A DNA stretch of 64,000 bases from Cephalopachus bancanus (GCA_027257055.1 JAPVLO010000115.1:1178001-1242000); one strand, 5' to 3'; shown: positions 1 to 11,304, numbered from the stretch's first letter. Numbers and translations: made by a program. Notes: generated from the letters alone by a model not told the origin.

Positions 1-141
1 CTGTAGTTCCAGCTACTTGGAAGCCTGAGGCGGAAGGATCGCCGGAGCCCAGTGGGTTGAGGTTGCGTTGGCCGGGAGCGGCCACTGCACTCCAGTCTGG
101 GTGACAGAGTGAGACTCCAAAAAAAAAAAGAAAGAAAGAAA
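1..141 (+). repeat. Alu SINE, right-arm fragment (lineage-specific type)
   Basis: Alu right arm cut by the window edge. It has the typical tail through 'cactgcactccagtctgg' and 'gtgacagagtgagactcc', then an A-rich tail with GAAA units. The right arm contains the palindromic 'ggccgggagcggcc', shared with the Alus at 48121 and 53737 and not the usual human sequence. It appears to sit inside an old L1 3' end that continues at 142. Confidence 0.9.
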
Positions 142-262
142 ATGTTCTGGAATTGGATAGTGATGAGAGCTGCACAACTTTGTAAATATGCCCAAACTCA
201 TGGGTATTTTAAAGGGTGAATTTTTATGGTATGCAAATTATGACTTAAAGAAACAGTCATTG
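142..262 (+). repeat. Old L1 (L1M-type) 3' end
   Basis: The stretch matches my recollection of L1M 3' UTR ends: 'atgttctggaattg', then 'aaagggtgaatttttatggt' and 'gcaaattatgacttaaag'. The Alu at 1-141 seems to be inserted here. Subfamily not asserted. Confidence 0.6.
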
Positions 263-486
263 AACATGCATATCCCCACCCCTCAACCCCACAAGTCATA
301 TAACCTTGGGTGAGGCAGCTCCCTTTGGCAGAGGGCACATTCTGGAGAGGGGCTCAGCGGGGAGCCATTATAGCAGATGACACTGACCAGGTCAGGGGAA
401 TGCACATCTTTGGGGAACTTGGTTACACACTACAGTGTCCACTACATAAGGCAAGGCTTGTGGGTGGAAGTGGTACTGTCATATTA

Positions 487-664
487 TAACCCTCATGACA
501 ACCCTAAAAGGCAGGTATTATTATTCCTCTCCTTGGATAAGTGAACTGAAGCTTCAAGAGGTTAAACAACTTGCACAAGGTCTCATCAACTAGCAGAAGT
601 TTGAACAGGACTGTGAGCTCATTTCTGAGACTGAAGGCCATGCTCCTTACCATGATTCCATGCC
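487..664 (-). repeat. MIR SINE
   Basis: Antisense MIR core: a 'ggcaggtattattatt' segment, 'aacttgcacaaggtctc', then a 'ttgaacaggactgtgagctc'-type tRNA-side end. Diverged, as expected of this ancient mammalian SINE. Confidence 0.7.
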
Positions 665-699
665 ATTTTGTGGTCACTCATTCACAGATTCATTTCCCC

Positions 700-805
700 T
701 GAAAGATTAATTGGTTTAAAAGCAGGGACCACATCTTTATATATCTTCAGCACTCAGCACAAAGCATAAAGAAGGTGCTCAAAAATATTTGTTAAACTGA
801 AGTGA
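700..805 (+). repeat. L2 LINE 3' end
   Basis: Matches the L2 terminus: 'gcagggaccacatct', 'cagcactcagcacaaagc', 'gaaggtgctcaaaaatattt'. Confidence 0.7.
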
Positions 806-1698
806 GGAGTTCCCTTCCCAACTACTAAAGATGCCATTCAGCATCTACTCTTAATCTTTGGCAGCAATAGTTTTCTCCCAAGCCACAGGAAAAAATTAAA
901 GGAATTAACAGAATTTCCTCATTTTTAATCTTTATTTTGGATGTAGTTTTTTGCTTATACGTTGACAACTTGTTTACACAAAAATCTAGTATCAGAAGGC
1001 ATCTTATTTATCAAAAATGTTATCAACTTATCTTCATCAATATTTCAGTTTCCTGTCAGATACTCCCACGCCGAGATACATTCCCTTGCTGACATGGGAA
1101 GAGTTATGGGTTTCAATCAGTTGGCGTCAGGGCTGACAGAGATACAAGTAGACAGCTGTTTTCCTTTAGGCGTCTCCATGAAGCTGTTTCGTTATGGCAG
1201 ATGGAGATCTGAGGACACCATTCTTGACATTTATGCTTCTTTGTCAGACCAGTTGGTGCCTCTTGGATACACCCTGGCTAGGGGTAGAGGAGGAGAGGTG
1301 TTGTTAGGTGCAGCTGGGTTGCTTTTGGTAGATTTTTCTCCATGGGGGAGGGTATGTAGAGGGTGTGCATGGGTGGGGTTGGTTATCAAAGAGAGTAACT
1401 GGAAAAGCACTTTTCAGATTAGATAACTGTGGGTAATTTTCAGGACCCCAGGAAGTACCCACACGTGTTGCTCTGCTTACTATAGCCGGAAGTTTCATCC
1501 TCAGAGCTCAGCCAGAGAAGATGTTGAAGCTAGGAAAATGGAAACAGCCCTGCCTGTCAAAGTGACCGGGCTCAATAGTTATCCCCATCTCAGTGTGAAT
1601 GCCTGAGCACATTTTTGAAGGGGAGGAAGCAAAGGATGTTGAAGACCTAAAAGGCGACTAAGAGGGCAGGGAAGGGAACACCGGGGCAGAATCGCAAA
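806..1698. other. Unassigned sequence
   Basis: No repeat family or gene recognised. A 154-codon open frame covers 962-1426 on the plus strand. It has no recognisable domain or codon-level support and its length is unremarkable for 64 kb read in six frames. Several CpGs are retained around 1068-1195. Not called as a gene. Confidence 0.5.
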
Positions 1699-1925
1699 GT
1701 TATTAAGAGGGTTCTGGGGATGCACGGATTAGTCACCATCCTGACTCTACTGCTGGGTGTGACCGTGGGCACAGTCTCCCTGAGACTCAGCCTGGCTTTA
1801 CTGCTAGATGTGACCTTGGGTACAGTCTCTCTGAAACTCTACCTCATCTTGGAAAAGGAGGCGATAATAGTGCTCAACTTGCTGGGTTGTGGGAAGGATT
1901 AAATTAGATAATATGTAAATGAAAA
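1699..1925 (+). repeat. MIR SINE with internal tandem duplication
   Basis: MIR core in sense ('gtgaccttgggtacagtctc', then 'ggaaggattaaattagataa'). The core is present twice in tandem, at about 1751 and 1802, with a period of 51 bases. Because 51 is a multiple of 3, a 60-codon open frame through it repeats a similar 17-residue unit, which gives a false protein-repeat signal. Confidence 0.7.
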
Positions 1926-3043
1926 TATAGTCAGATGAGCAGAAAAAATGCAGTCTCTAATAGTGCTTTGGTTTTCCCCACAAGTTTCCCACTTGCTGGC
2001 TAACAGGAGGAGAAACTTCAATTGTAGTCTAGTCTGGTAAATGTAGTCTTACTAAAAAATGGAAACACTCATTTTTTTAGGTAGTTCTCAGCTTCCTTAG
2101 GTCAAAATGCCCAGTCTGTCACATTTGTTTGATTCCCTTTTCTCTTACTCAGGATGGCATCAAAGTATGTGAGAGGTTAGGGACCTGTGGCAGTGGAGAA
2201 TTTGTCCTTGTCTAGTGAGGATTCTGTTGCAGAGACAGGGACAGATAGCAGGATAGTTAATGGTTTATTAAATTCCTGGAGAGGTAAAGAAACACACTTT
2301 AGGCGGCAATGGCTCTCAGAAGTATGCTGCTGAGTGAGCTGCCAGAGCAGTGCCGGGAAGCGAGAAGCTGCAGAATCAGAAAAGTGGGAAGCTGCAGAAT
2401 CAAAAAAGCCTTCATGGCTCCTGTCCCCACCTTTGCCACAATCCACACCAGGAGCATGGGCACCACACCTCTTTTCTCATATCCTCGGTGCCCAATCTCT
2501 GCTTTGCTTCTTGCACCTGATTAGCAGGACCCAAAACACACCCAGAAACCTAGCTGCAAATGAGTCTGGGAAATGTTGTTTTTCGCTCTCTAGCCTCTGT
2601 GTGAGAGAAGGAATGGGGATGGGGGGTTGGGGGAGCAGTGGTGTGGAATGTCTGCTGAACTGTATCTGTCCTCATTGTTTGCCACATTCTTGCTGTTGGG
2701 GTACACAACATCCACACATACCCTTCTTGCCACGTGTCTAAAGAACGACAGCAAAACCCTGCTCCTTGCTAACCTATTGCAACTCTCCTCTGCAAAAATT
2801 AAAATGTGCTTACCCTTTTTCTTTGAAGGGGAAGCCCCACATTTCATCAGTCACTGCAACTCAGGTGACCTTCTTCTTCTTCTAATTCAGTGACAATACT
2901 GTCTTGTTATTGTATAACCTGAAGCCTAAATATAAAGTTAACAACCACAGTATACACTAGAGCCTATACGAAGTAGAAAAAAGGAGAGAAAAAGGGAACC
3001 TGAGATGTGTGTATGTGTAACACACATGATACACACATTTCTG
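1926..3043. other. Unassigned sequence with a 24-base tandem repeat
   Basis: No gene recognised. Two copies of a 24-base unit containing 'gaagctgcagaatca' lie in tandem at about 2364-2411. The stretch around 2555-2600 ('gagtctgggaaatgttg') resembles a piece of an old interspersed repeat that I cannot name. A TTC-rich run sits at 2870-2884. Confidence 0.4.
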
Positions 3044-3495
3044 TTTTGACCTCATAACAAAACACTCTGAAACGTAGTGGCCTACAACAATCATCAGTCG
3101 TTCTTTCTCACTGTTTTGTGGATTGGCTGGGTGGTTTTTCGGGTCTGATGTGGGTTGGCCGATCTACACTGGGCTTGCTCGTGTGTCTGTTATTGGCTGG
3201 CAGGTCAGCTAGTGGCTGGATGATCTAGGCTCACTTAGATATCTGGTGGTTGGCAGGTTATTGGAGAGGGCGACTCATCTTCCAGCAGGTTAGCTCAGGC
3301 TTTCAGACACAGCACGAGATCAAACGCCAATGTGCAAGCACTTTTTGAGCCTTTGTTTGTGTCACATTTGCTGATGTCCCATTGGCCAAAGCAAGCCACA
3401 TGACCAACCCTACTCAAGGGATGGAGAAATAGACTTCACCTCTTGTTGGGAGGAAAATAATAACTAAGGGCCATTTTCACCATCCATCACAATAG
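3044..3495 (-). mobile_element. MaLR-type (MLT1-like) LTR
   Basis: Antisense MLT1-like LTR. The left end 'acgtagtggcctacaacaat' corresponds to the LTR polyadenylation end. It is followed by 'ggctggcaggtcagctagtg' and, near the right end, 'cttcacctcttgttgggagg'. No internal retroviral sequence accompanies it, so it is a solo LTR or remnant. A second relative lies at 26611. Family recognised from memory, subfamily not assigned. Confidence 0.65.
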
Positions 3496-4748
3496 ATAGT
3501 TAACACTAAGACAGACCGTAGGCATAGCCATAAAACAAGTCTCGATACACTTAGAAGAACTGAAGTCAGAGCAACTTCATGGAACACAGTAAAGTTGGAA
3601 ATAACAATAAATAATATTTATTTATTAGGAAATAAATAACAATAGGATATCTAAGGGAAAACACCCAAATATTTGGAAATTAAACCAAAGTCCTTATCAA
3701 GCTTGAGGAAGGGTGACAGGTGCGTCTTCACTTTTCTTTATCCTCATCTGATCTTAATTTTTTCACAAGGATGGAAAAGACTTGGGAAGTTTGTTAGCTA
3801 ATGGTTCTTTATTCTCTCAGGCACACCTGTTGCCATATTTACTGATCACAACATTTTTTCCCCCTAATGCTTACCTTTATTAAAATAGCTATTTGTTACA
3901 GTGCCTGCTGTCATGTCCTGATCGTCCAAGCTGTTTTCTATGTCCTCTTGATTGGCATGAAGTTCTGAGCCGTCCTCCTCCTGACAAGGTCCTCCCAAGG
4001 CCACCCTCTCTGTTTTCATACCTGTCAAGCAGGATCTGGACATTTTTATTGGTCTTTCTAAGTATCTGGAGAATGGGCATAGAAGCTAGTGATTCTGGTA
4101 CCCTTTCCTGAGTCTGACACACACATCACTAATCATCTACAACACTGACTCACTGACCCTGCAAGACAAGGCCTTAGGCTGGCCCTGCCAATCAGTTGGG
4201 GTTGGTGCCAGAGATGAGACAGCTTTTCCATCAACAAACTTGCCTTTGTGTTTTTTTGCTGCAAATATAATGTAATATATTGGGCTGATGTTTCACACGG
4301 GGCAGGGATGGGCTAGAGAACCACATGTACTAGGAATATGCCACGACTGTCAAAAGTTCATGAAATTGGCTATATACCATGGTGAAACAAATCATGGCTC
4401 TTCCCCTCTCCCTGTAATAGTATAAAATTTTCAATTTTTTCTAAGTTTAATACTCGTGGTATTAAAAAAAATACCACGAGTAGTGTTATGTGAGCAGACT
4501 TAACACTAAGCTGTCTGTGCCCTCCCCCAAGCATTTTTCCCCCTTCAGAATCTGCCTTCCCCTCTTATTTCCAGAACTTAAGGAGACCGTAGAAGTTTTT
4601 CCCTCTGTGTGTGAAGGGGATTTCAAAGATTTTTAAAAGTCAGTTCTGTCCCATAGCTTAAGGAAATACCTTACTTGCACACCAGAGGCCCCTCTTTGAT
4701 TTAGAAGTACAAATAGTTTAACGGCTATCAGCTTCTGAATTTCCTCCG
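3496..4748. other. Unassigned sequence
   Basis: AT-rich patch at about 3598-3645 (ATAA/TTTA units). No gene recognised. Contains the perfect hairpin described at 4451-4482. Confidence 0.4.
4451..4482. repeat. Perfect inverted repeat (13-bp arms, 6-nt A loop)
   Basis: Left arm 4451-4463 is 'tactcgtggtatt' and right arm 4470-4482 is its exact reverse complement, separated by six A residues. Both arms contain an intact CpG. The element is isolated; no terminal repeats of a longer transposon were recognised around it. Confidence 0.9.
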
Positions 4749-4955
4749 TGGGCCAGACACTCTCCTGAATGATTTATGCACATTTGCTCAGTTATTTCTC
4801 TCAACGGTCCTGAGGACCTAGCATTAGCATTCCTATTCTACTGATGAGTATACAGTTCAGGGTGGTCAAGTGACTTGTCCAATACTGCATAGCCAGTAAA
4901 CGGCAGAGTTAGGATTTGAGTTCAGGTCTGTCTGATACTAAGGCCTTGAACTCTC
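4749..4955 (-). repeat. MIR SINE
   Basis: Antisense MIR: 'gggccagacactctcc' at one end, a 'cattcctattctactgatga' core, then 'gcagagttaggatttgag'. Confidence 0.75.
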
Positions 4956-7689
4956 CCTCGAGTGATGTGCTGCTTTTGGTGTTGGGGCTTAAAGGCTCCT
5001 CTGCTTTTTCTCCTGCTTTCGCCCTATCTTTTACTCCCACTAAGTTGAACACTTCTCAAGATCAGTCTCAATCTTTCTCCATTCTGCCTCCCGTTAGTCT
5101 GCAAAGGCTGGACATTCCTCAGATAGGGACAACATCTTTCATCCTAGGGATTCAGCTTCAAATGCAGGAATCTTGGAGCAGAGAAAATTGCCTGAGAGGT
5201 AAGTGCTGACAGCAGGTCTTTTCTGGAGAGCAGAATCTGAGAGAGGCAGGGAGTTCAACAGGGCAGGGGAGGAACAGGAATGGGGGAGTTGGGAGACGCA
5301 AAGTCAAGTTGCACCAACCTCACAGACTTCAGGCCTTAGACCTAGAGGCTTAGTCATTGTTCATTCACTCCGCTCTGGGCACATCCAGATGACTAGGACC
5401 TGCCTCTAGAAAGTCACATCCAGAGTAGGGAGAAAGACAGGTACACATGGGGTCCGGCAACCACGGAGAGTGGGGCGAAGGGTCACGAAGAAAGAGATTT
5501 ACTTCCCTTTGGGGCAGTGTCCTTTTGGTGCCAGATCATATCAGGATCTGGATCATAAAAGATGCAGAGTCTCAGGCTGTGCTCTGCATCTTTTCTCTCT
5601 GTCCTCTGTTTGGCTAGTGGTGAAGACCAACCACTCTCACTTCCCTCTGAGGCTCAGGTAAATCATATATTATGAAGTAAGTGTTACTGGCTGGTAAGAG
5701 GCTGTCCCATCACAAATCAAGCCCTGCAAGGAGTCCGTGTTCTTTACTTTCTTTTCAGGACCCACACTGACCACTCCCATTTGTTTTCTGTCTCTACAGT
5801 GTCTCAATATGCATGTAAATATTTCACCTGAGAGGCTGGCCCTTGGGTGTCAAAAGCTCTACTATGGTTTCAACTGCTTGGAGGAAGAGGTATCACCTCA
5901 TGCCACCTCCAAAATGACGATTATGTGTCCCTGAGTTGTAAGTCAGACTATCTCAAACATACCCTTAAGTATAAGGAAAAATATCTCCAGCCTTTTTTGC
6001 ATGTTGTAGCAAGACAGAATTTAAATTTTCTTTACAGAGTTGTTAAAGGCACACTCAGTTCAGTTTCTTTCATACTAGCCTTGGAGAAGTCTTGCCAATG
6101 GTTTGCCCAAATCCTGGGTCTGGCAGAATTGGATTCTGGGGGCACCCTGTAGGCTGCCTTTCCCCTTCCCCTTCAAGTCCCCCTCCTGCCTTTCTCTGCT
6201 CTCAGACCACTGGAATCCAACACACACAGGTTTGCCTCTGGGTCTACTCCATATACAGACCCCAAACCACACGGGAAAGTTTCAACCCATCTAACTGGAC
6301 CCAAGTGGAGAAGTTTCAACTTTCTTGGTGTGAGCCAGGCTCTTTCTGTTAGACAGTGGTACTTAATATTAGAATGTAATATTAGACCTGGGCCCTGGAA
6401 CAAACTGCTGTTTTGTGCTCACTTTCTTGGCGCTTGATATTAGACCTGGGCCTGTGTTGTCTGTTCCGTGGAACACTCTGACTGTGGGAGTGGCAGCAGG
6501 GGCGTCTGCCTTCCCACCTCCATCTCTGATACAAGTCCTGTGCTGACAATTCCAGCACTGTTTTTGCAGAAGTGCTGCCTCAAAATGGCAGGAGAGAGGC
6601 AGAGTGCTCCCAAGGTCTCAGCATAATTTGCTTTTATTACAAGGGTTTTCATTTTGATGGCAACATTATTCTTTTCATGGAAGAAATTATCTTCGAATTA
6701 TTTAATCTCACTCTTTTATCTCTGGGGATGTTTTGGGTATATTACTGTGGTCTTTACAGATAGCTGGAAAATAGCTGCTCTGTCTATCTTTTAATCATTA
6801 CCACAGGCCCACATTTGGAGGGGGAGAACGTATCTTGTTACCACAGAGATATTTGGTCCCTGAAATAATCCTGAAATATCTGTGCTTTCCAGAGTGGAGG
6901 CGCTTAGGCTCTTCTATCACTCCAAAGGAAAAATATCACCGGCCTTGGAAGAGCTGAAGGTTCCTGTGGAGAAAGGTTAGGAAGGAGAAGGATGCCACCA
7001 TCTTTCTTGGGGTAATGTGTTACTGTGAGATGCAGATCCTGGGCAGAATATTTATTCTAATTTTTTTTGTGGCCTGGAATCTAGTAAACATTAAAAATAG
7101 TAGTGGTTGTTGATAATAATAAAGCAGCTGAATCACATGTTACCGGGACGGGTGACACCACAGTCCCCAGCTCCCAGCCCAGAAGCAGCCTTGGAGGAAG
7201 CTCTAAGGTAAGGGTTCCCAGGGAGCCTGAGACCAAGGCTGCCTGGCCCTCGTTGCCTCTCTAATCAGTGTCAGAAGCTGCGCAGACCCAGACCTCTGTG
7301 GCCTCCAGGAGGGTGAGTTTTCTGTGGAATCTTGTGCCCACTGATCTGGTGAGTATTAGAAAGAGCTGGGAACTGCTGGAGGTTAAGCAGGGGGAACCCT
7401 GGGAGATTACACCAAGGCACCACATAGACTCAATGAGGCAGGAACGTGAGATACAGATGGCTGCTTCAGGTGCAGGCCCTGGAGGTGGTTCTCAAATTCC
7501 TAGGTCTGGAGTGCCCTTCCGAACCATACCTGCCTACCTGGCCCAGGTGGCTCCTCTTTCTGGCAGCCTCTGCTCTTGGCTTTCTTTCCCTAGCAGGACT
7601 CATTGCTACCTCCTTTGTGTCCCCAAGGAACCTTGCATAGACCTTTGGCGAGGCACCTCTACCTGAAATTGCAATAATCTGTTTGCTGT
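4956..7689. other. Unassigned mostly unique sequence
   Basis: About 2.7 kb without a recognised repeat or gene. Short open frames here show no family resemblance. Holds the hairpin at 5557-5594 and a direct repeat of 'atattagacctgggcc' at 6379-6394 and 6437-6452. Confidence 0.4.
5557..5594. repeat. Perfect inverted repeat (13-bp arms, 12-nt loop)
   Basis: Arms 'aaaagatgcagag' (5557-5569) and 'ctctgcatctttt' (5582-5594) are exact reverse complements. A 7-bp inverted pair, 'ccagatc' and 'gatctgg', lies just upstream at about 5531-5551. The stem is too short for a typical microRNA precursor. Confidence 0.85.
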
Positions 7690-7785
7690 GGAATTCATTT
7701 CTATTCCCATTAGACCATATGATCTTTGAGGGAAGAACCTAGCATAGTTTCTGGCCCATAATGTGGCCTCAGTAAATGAATGGTG
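7690..7785 (+). repeat. L2 LINE 3' end fragment
   Basis: Diverged L2 terminus: 'tagaccatatgatctttgag', 'gtttctggcccataatgt', then a 'cagtaaatgaatgg' end. Confidence 0.5.
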
Positions 7786-7850
7786 AAATCTTCATGGGCA
7801 TGCTCTATCCAGGAAGACACAAAGGGAAGGTGCGCAATGATGGTATATGC

Positions 7851-7932
7851 CCTGGATCAGGGTTCGATTCCTGGAGCAGCCCTCACTGGCTGTGTAGCAA
7901 GTCCCTCCACTTCTCTGAGGCTGTTTCTACTT
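7851..7932 (+). repeat. MIR SINE fragment
   Basis: tRNA-side MIR end with a B-box-like 'ggttcgattcctgg', then 'ggctgtgtagcaagtccctc'. Confidence 0.6.
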
Positions 7933-7989
7933 CTATTCACAGAGGGAGTGATCTTCAAGTGCTCTGGCAAGCCTCCAGAGCTGGTCAGT

Positions 7990-8040
7990 GGGGAGCGGGG
8001 TGGGGGGGTGGGGTAGGGTGGGGGCTTGGGGTGGGGGTTG
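7990..8040 (+). other. G-rich tract, potential G-quadruplex
   Basis: Eight runs of three or more G within about 50 bases, separated by 1-4 bases. This satisfies the usual four-run G-quadruplex pattern several times over. No promoter or CpG island accompanies it. Confidence 0.8.
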
Positions 8041-8184
8041 CTTAGCCTCACTATCCTGCATGTGGATGTGGGCACACCCAATTCGGGAAGGCTTCTTGGC
8101 AGGGCTGATGATCACCTTCATGCTCGCCAACTGATGAGCCATCTTCCAGGATAGAGGGTGCAATCTCAGCTACCACAGCCTGCT

Positions 8185-8385
8185 GGGTGCCAGGCTTTAG
8201 CTGTGCAATCTCATCCATCCTCACAACAACCTTGTGTGGTGAGTACTATTATTGTCATTCCCATTTTGCTGATGGGGAAACTGAGACTCAGAAAGGAGAA
8301 GTGGTTTTCCCAAGGATCCCAAGATAGTAATCCTGGTGGCCTGACTCCAGGACCTTGATCTTAACCACCATGCTCTCTTAGCCAC
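8185..8385 (-). repeat. MIR SINE
   Basis: Antisense MIR with 'cattttgctgatggggaaac', 'gagactcagaaaggagaag' and 'tggcctgactccagg'. Confidence 0.75.
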
Positions 8386-8844
8386 AGCCTCTCTAGCCTT
8401 GGGAGAGGCTGAGTAGTAGGGAACAGCGTCAGGTTAGACCTTTCCACCATAGGCTGGGGTAGGGGGTGGGAATGGTGTCAGCTCTATGATCGATGGAGAG
8501 GGAATCAGAGAGTCATCAGCCTTAATTCTGGATTTGAGGTTACCAGGACTGTCCCTTTTGGGGAGCTGCACTCCGATGGTCTCAGATGGTGCAGAACCTG
8601 GACCCTTGGCTTTCAGCTCTGCGGGCTCTCTCTCTCCTTGTTTCAGCCCAGCAGGGAGCTTGCTCTCTGGAAGAGGATAGAAGGACTGCCATTTTCATTC
8701 TCATTTCTGAAGAGGAAACTGCCAGGCTTTCCTTCAAACCCCTGACCCCCCTGCTGACTTAGGCAAAAGTACCTTGAGAGGTGGCCCAGGGGACCAGTAG
8801 AAGGTTTAACAAAGTAATTAGGGCATAGGTGGGTGGTCAGAAAG

Positions 8845-8970
8845 ACCTGGGGTCTGAGTCCTAACTGAGTCATTCACTTTCTGAGTCTCAGATCCCGCAT
8901 CGGGGATAACACTACTTATTTGAAATGCCGGTCTGGCTCCCAGGAGATGCTTAATAAACTATAGCTGTTA
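8845..8970 (+). repeat. MIR SINE
   Basis: Sense MIR: 'ggtctgagtcctaactga', 'tgagtctcagatcccgcat', then 'atgcttaataaactatag'. Confidence 0.65.
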
Positions 8971-9315
8971 TTATCATTAGTAGGGTTAGGATGGAACCAG
9001 TAGCCCTGGGGTGGATGTGGGGGCTGAGAGGACAGGGGCTGCTCTGTGATGCAGTAGTGTGAGCAGGCTTGTGGAGGGCTCGGAGTTGCCACAAAAGGCT
9101 GGTCAAACGTGGGAGACAATCGAGGGCTTAGCCGTGGGCTCCGCCAGGCATGTCACCCCTGACCCCCCATGGGTGGAGTCATCGCTGCCTCTGCTTTTCT
9201 GAATTCAAACTTTGATAAGGGCAGATTTGCCTGTGGATCCTCTCCAGAAAAGTTGGTTTGAGGTGAGATAAATGATGGTATTTAGAAATGACTGTATATA
9301 TATTTCTGACAATTT
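8971..9315. other. Unassigned unique sequence
   Basis: About 345 bases in which I see no gene, repeat or regulatory signature. Confidence 0.4.
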
Positions 9316-9325
9316 CAGGATTTTT

Positions 9326-9591
9326 TTTTTTTTGAGTCAGGGTCTTCTGTCGTGCAGGCTGGAGTGCAGTGGTATAGTCATGGCCTCAACTTCCTAGGCT
9401 CAGGCGATCCTTCCGTCTCAGCCTCCTGAGTAGCTGGGACTACAGGCATGTGCCACCATACCCGGCTAGTGTTTAGTTTTTTTGTAGAGATGAGGCCTTG
9501 CTATTTGCCTTAAACCCCTGGGCTCAAGCAATCCTCCCACCTCGGCCTCCCAAAGTGCTGGGATTCGAGATATGAGCCACCACACTGGGCC
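9326..9591 (-). mobile_element. Alu SINE, full-length, older type
   Basis: Antisense dimeric Alu beginning with a poly-T, with both arms and the 'gcctcccaaagtgctggga' left end. It is flanked by a 10-base direct repeat 'caggattttt' at 9316-9325 and 9592-9601, a target-site duplication. It has the ordinary Alu-J-like sequence, unlike the lineage-specific copies elsewhere in the window. Confidence 0.93.
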
Positions 9592-9601
9592 CAGGATTTT
9601 T

Positions 9602-10019
9602 CTTTAATGAGAGGGCATATAGTTGGAATTTGGCTGGGTTTGGGTTGGGTTTCCTTGCCTCTTGATGTCTTATTTCTCTCTTTTGCAAGGCATGTTGGTG
9701 ACAGACTTCTTTTCCTCTTAGCCAAGGGGGGAAGCTTGTTTTTCATTCATTTTTCTCTCAGGAGCGCCACCTCCTACCCCATCCCAGGGAGCTCAGGTTG
9801 GGGACAGCCACTTTGCTCTCAGTGGGCAAGGGGCCCACGTGGGGGGAGAAAGCTGGGAGCAGATACCCAGAACTGCACTAGGCTTTTTCCAAATGTGGGG
9901 TGTGGTGTTTGGAGAGGCTGAACTCTCAAGTACCCCCTTCCTGGGACTCATTGTTAGGCCATTGTCGCTGGAGTTGCTGCAAGGTCCAGGTGGGAAAGTG
10001 TTGGGCTCCTGCTCATCTC
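9602..10019. other. Unassigned unique sequence
   Basis: No feature recognised. Open frames here (for example 9607-9921) have no domain resemblance. Confidence 0.4.
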
Positions 10020-10705
10020 AGTTGTTTTGCTTCTCTCTCCATCCTGATCCTCACCAAAGTCTCACCATCTCACCAGACTTAGTGCATAGCTCACCACCTC
10101 CTCGATCTACCACCCTCTCCAGACTGCCCTCCGCTCTTACCTGGGTGCAGTGTTGGTCTCATAACTAGTTTCTCTGCTTCCAGCTTCTCCCAGCCACATC
10201 TATCCTCTGCACAACAGCCAGTGTGACTTTTCCAAAATGGGAAGCTGCTTTTGTCTCTTACCAGCTTAGTGACCTGCCGTGGTGCTTGACATGTAATGAA
10301 ACACCCTAATGCAGCTCAGAGCTCTGTGTGCTCAGACCCTGGGGTCTCTCCTCCTACCCACCTTGCCACAATCTTCCACCTGCAACACCAGCCTTCCTCT
10401 GGCACCTTAGACTTTAGAGCTTTGCACATGCTGTTCCCTCACATTGTGATGTTTTTCCGACCTCCACCATCCCTTGGCTTGATGAACTCCTACTCATCTG
10501 TTCAGTTAGGCCTGCCACGACCCTATCAAACTAAATCAGATTTCTTCATTACATACTCTCATAATTTTGCTTTTCCCTCATACATCGACCGCAGTCATAA
10601 ATTACATATATTTTAAAGTTGCTCTATTCAGGGTCTCGCCCCAATAAATTGTGGGCTCCAGGAAGATAATCTTGCATAGAGACTGGTGCATGGTAGGTGC
10701 TCAAA
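10020..10705 (+). repeat. L2 LINE 3' region
   Basis: Long but diverged L2 segment: 'gagctttgcacatgctgttc', 'tgaactcctactcatctgtt', and a 3' end 'gcatggtaggtgctc'. It explains the open frames at 9839-10616 as non-functional. Confidence 0.75.
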
Positions 10706-10835
10706 ATTGCAGAGTGAAGGGATGGAAGTTTCTCCCTTTTCTCTACATTGGGTCCACCCAATCCCCTTCCCTTCCAGGACCTTCTCTGGAAATGATTCCT
10801 TTATCTTTCCTGAAACTTGTGATTTTTCTTTAAAA

Positions 10836-10958
10836 AAAGGAGAGATGGAGATCTTGCTATATTACCCAGGCTGGTCTCTGACTTCTGGGCTCAAGCAGTC
10901 CTCCCGCCTCGGCTTCCCAAAGTGCTGGGATTATAGGCATGAGCCACTGTTCCTGACG
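10836..10958 (-). repeat. Alu left-arm or free left monomer fragment
   Basis: Antisense left-arm sequence: 'acccaggctggtctctgact', 'gcttcccaaagtgctgggat', then 'ggcatgagccactg'. Only one arm is present, so it is a fossil monomer or a truncated Alu. Confidence 0.85.
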
Positions 10959-11304
10959 GAAACGTGTGAATTTTGACTGTGTAGTAAGTTGATACTCAGG
11001 AAGAAAGAAGCCCACATAGACTTAAACACTAGGGACCACCCATCCCACGTTTCTCTTAACTTCTTGTCCTTGGCGTGGACCGTGACACACTCCTGGAGTT
11101 GCGTGTAAGGCCTCCCTGACTTTCTTGCAGCGTGGTTGTAGGCACGTGTGTTTCCTCCCAGAGCTCCGTGTGATCTGCCACTCTTCCCTTGAAGGGTTCC
11201 CTGTCTTCCTACCATATGGACACGCTGGTTTTTCAACACGCACTGGGTGAGCATCGGGCACGGTGCCAGGCCCTGGAGAAGCTATTAAAAATGCAAGCTG
11301 TCAG
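10959..11304. other. Unassigned unique sequence
   Basis: No gene or repeat recognised. Confidence 0.4.

Noticed and set aside
962..1426. 154-codon open frame in unassigned DNA
   Set aside because: No family resemblance; the length is near what chance gives in 64 kb. A weak acceptor at about 1047 and a weak donor near 1148 are not convincing.
3044..3495. MaLR LTR as an active promoter or provirus end
   Set aside because: Solo, diverged LTR without internal retroviral sequence; nothing indicates activity.
5557..5594. Hairpin as a microRNA precursor
   Set aside because: Stem of 13 bp with flanks that do not extend the pairing; precursors usually need about 30 paired positions.
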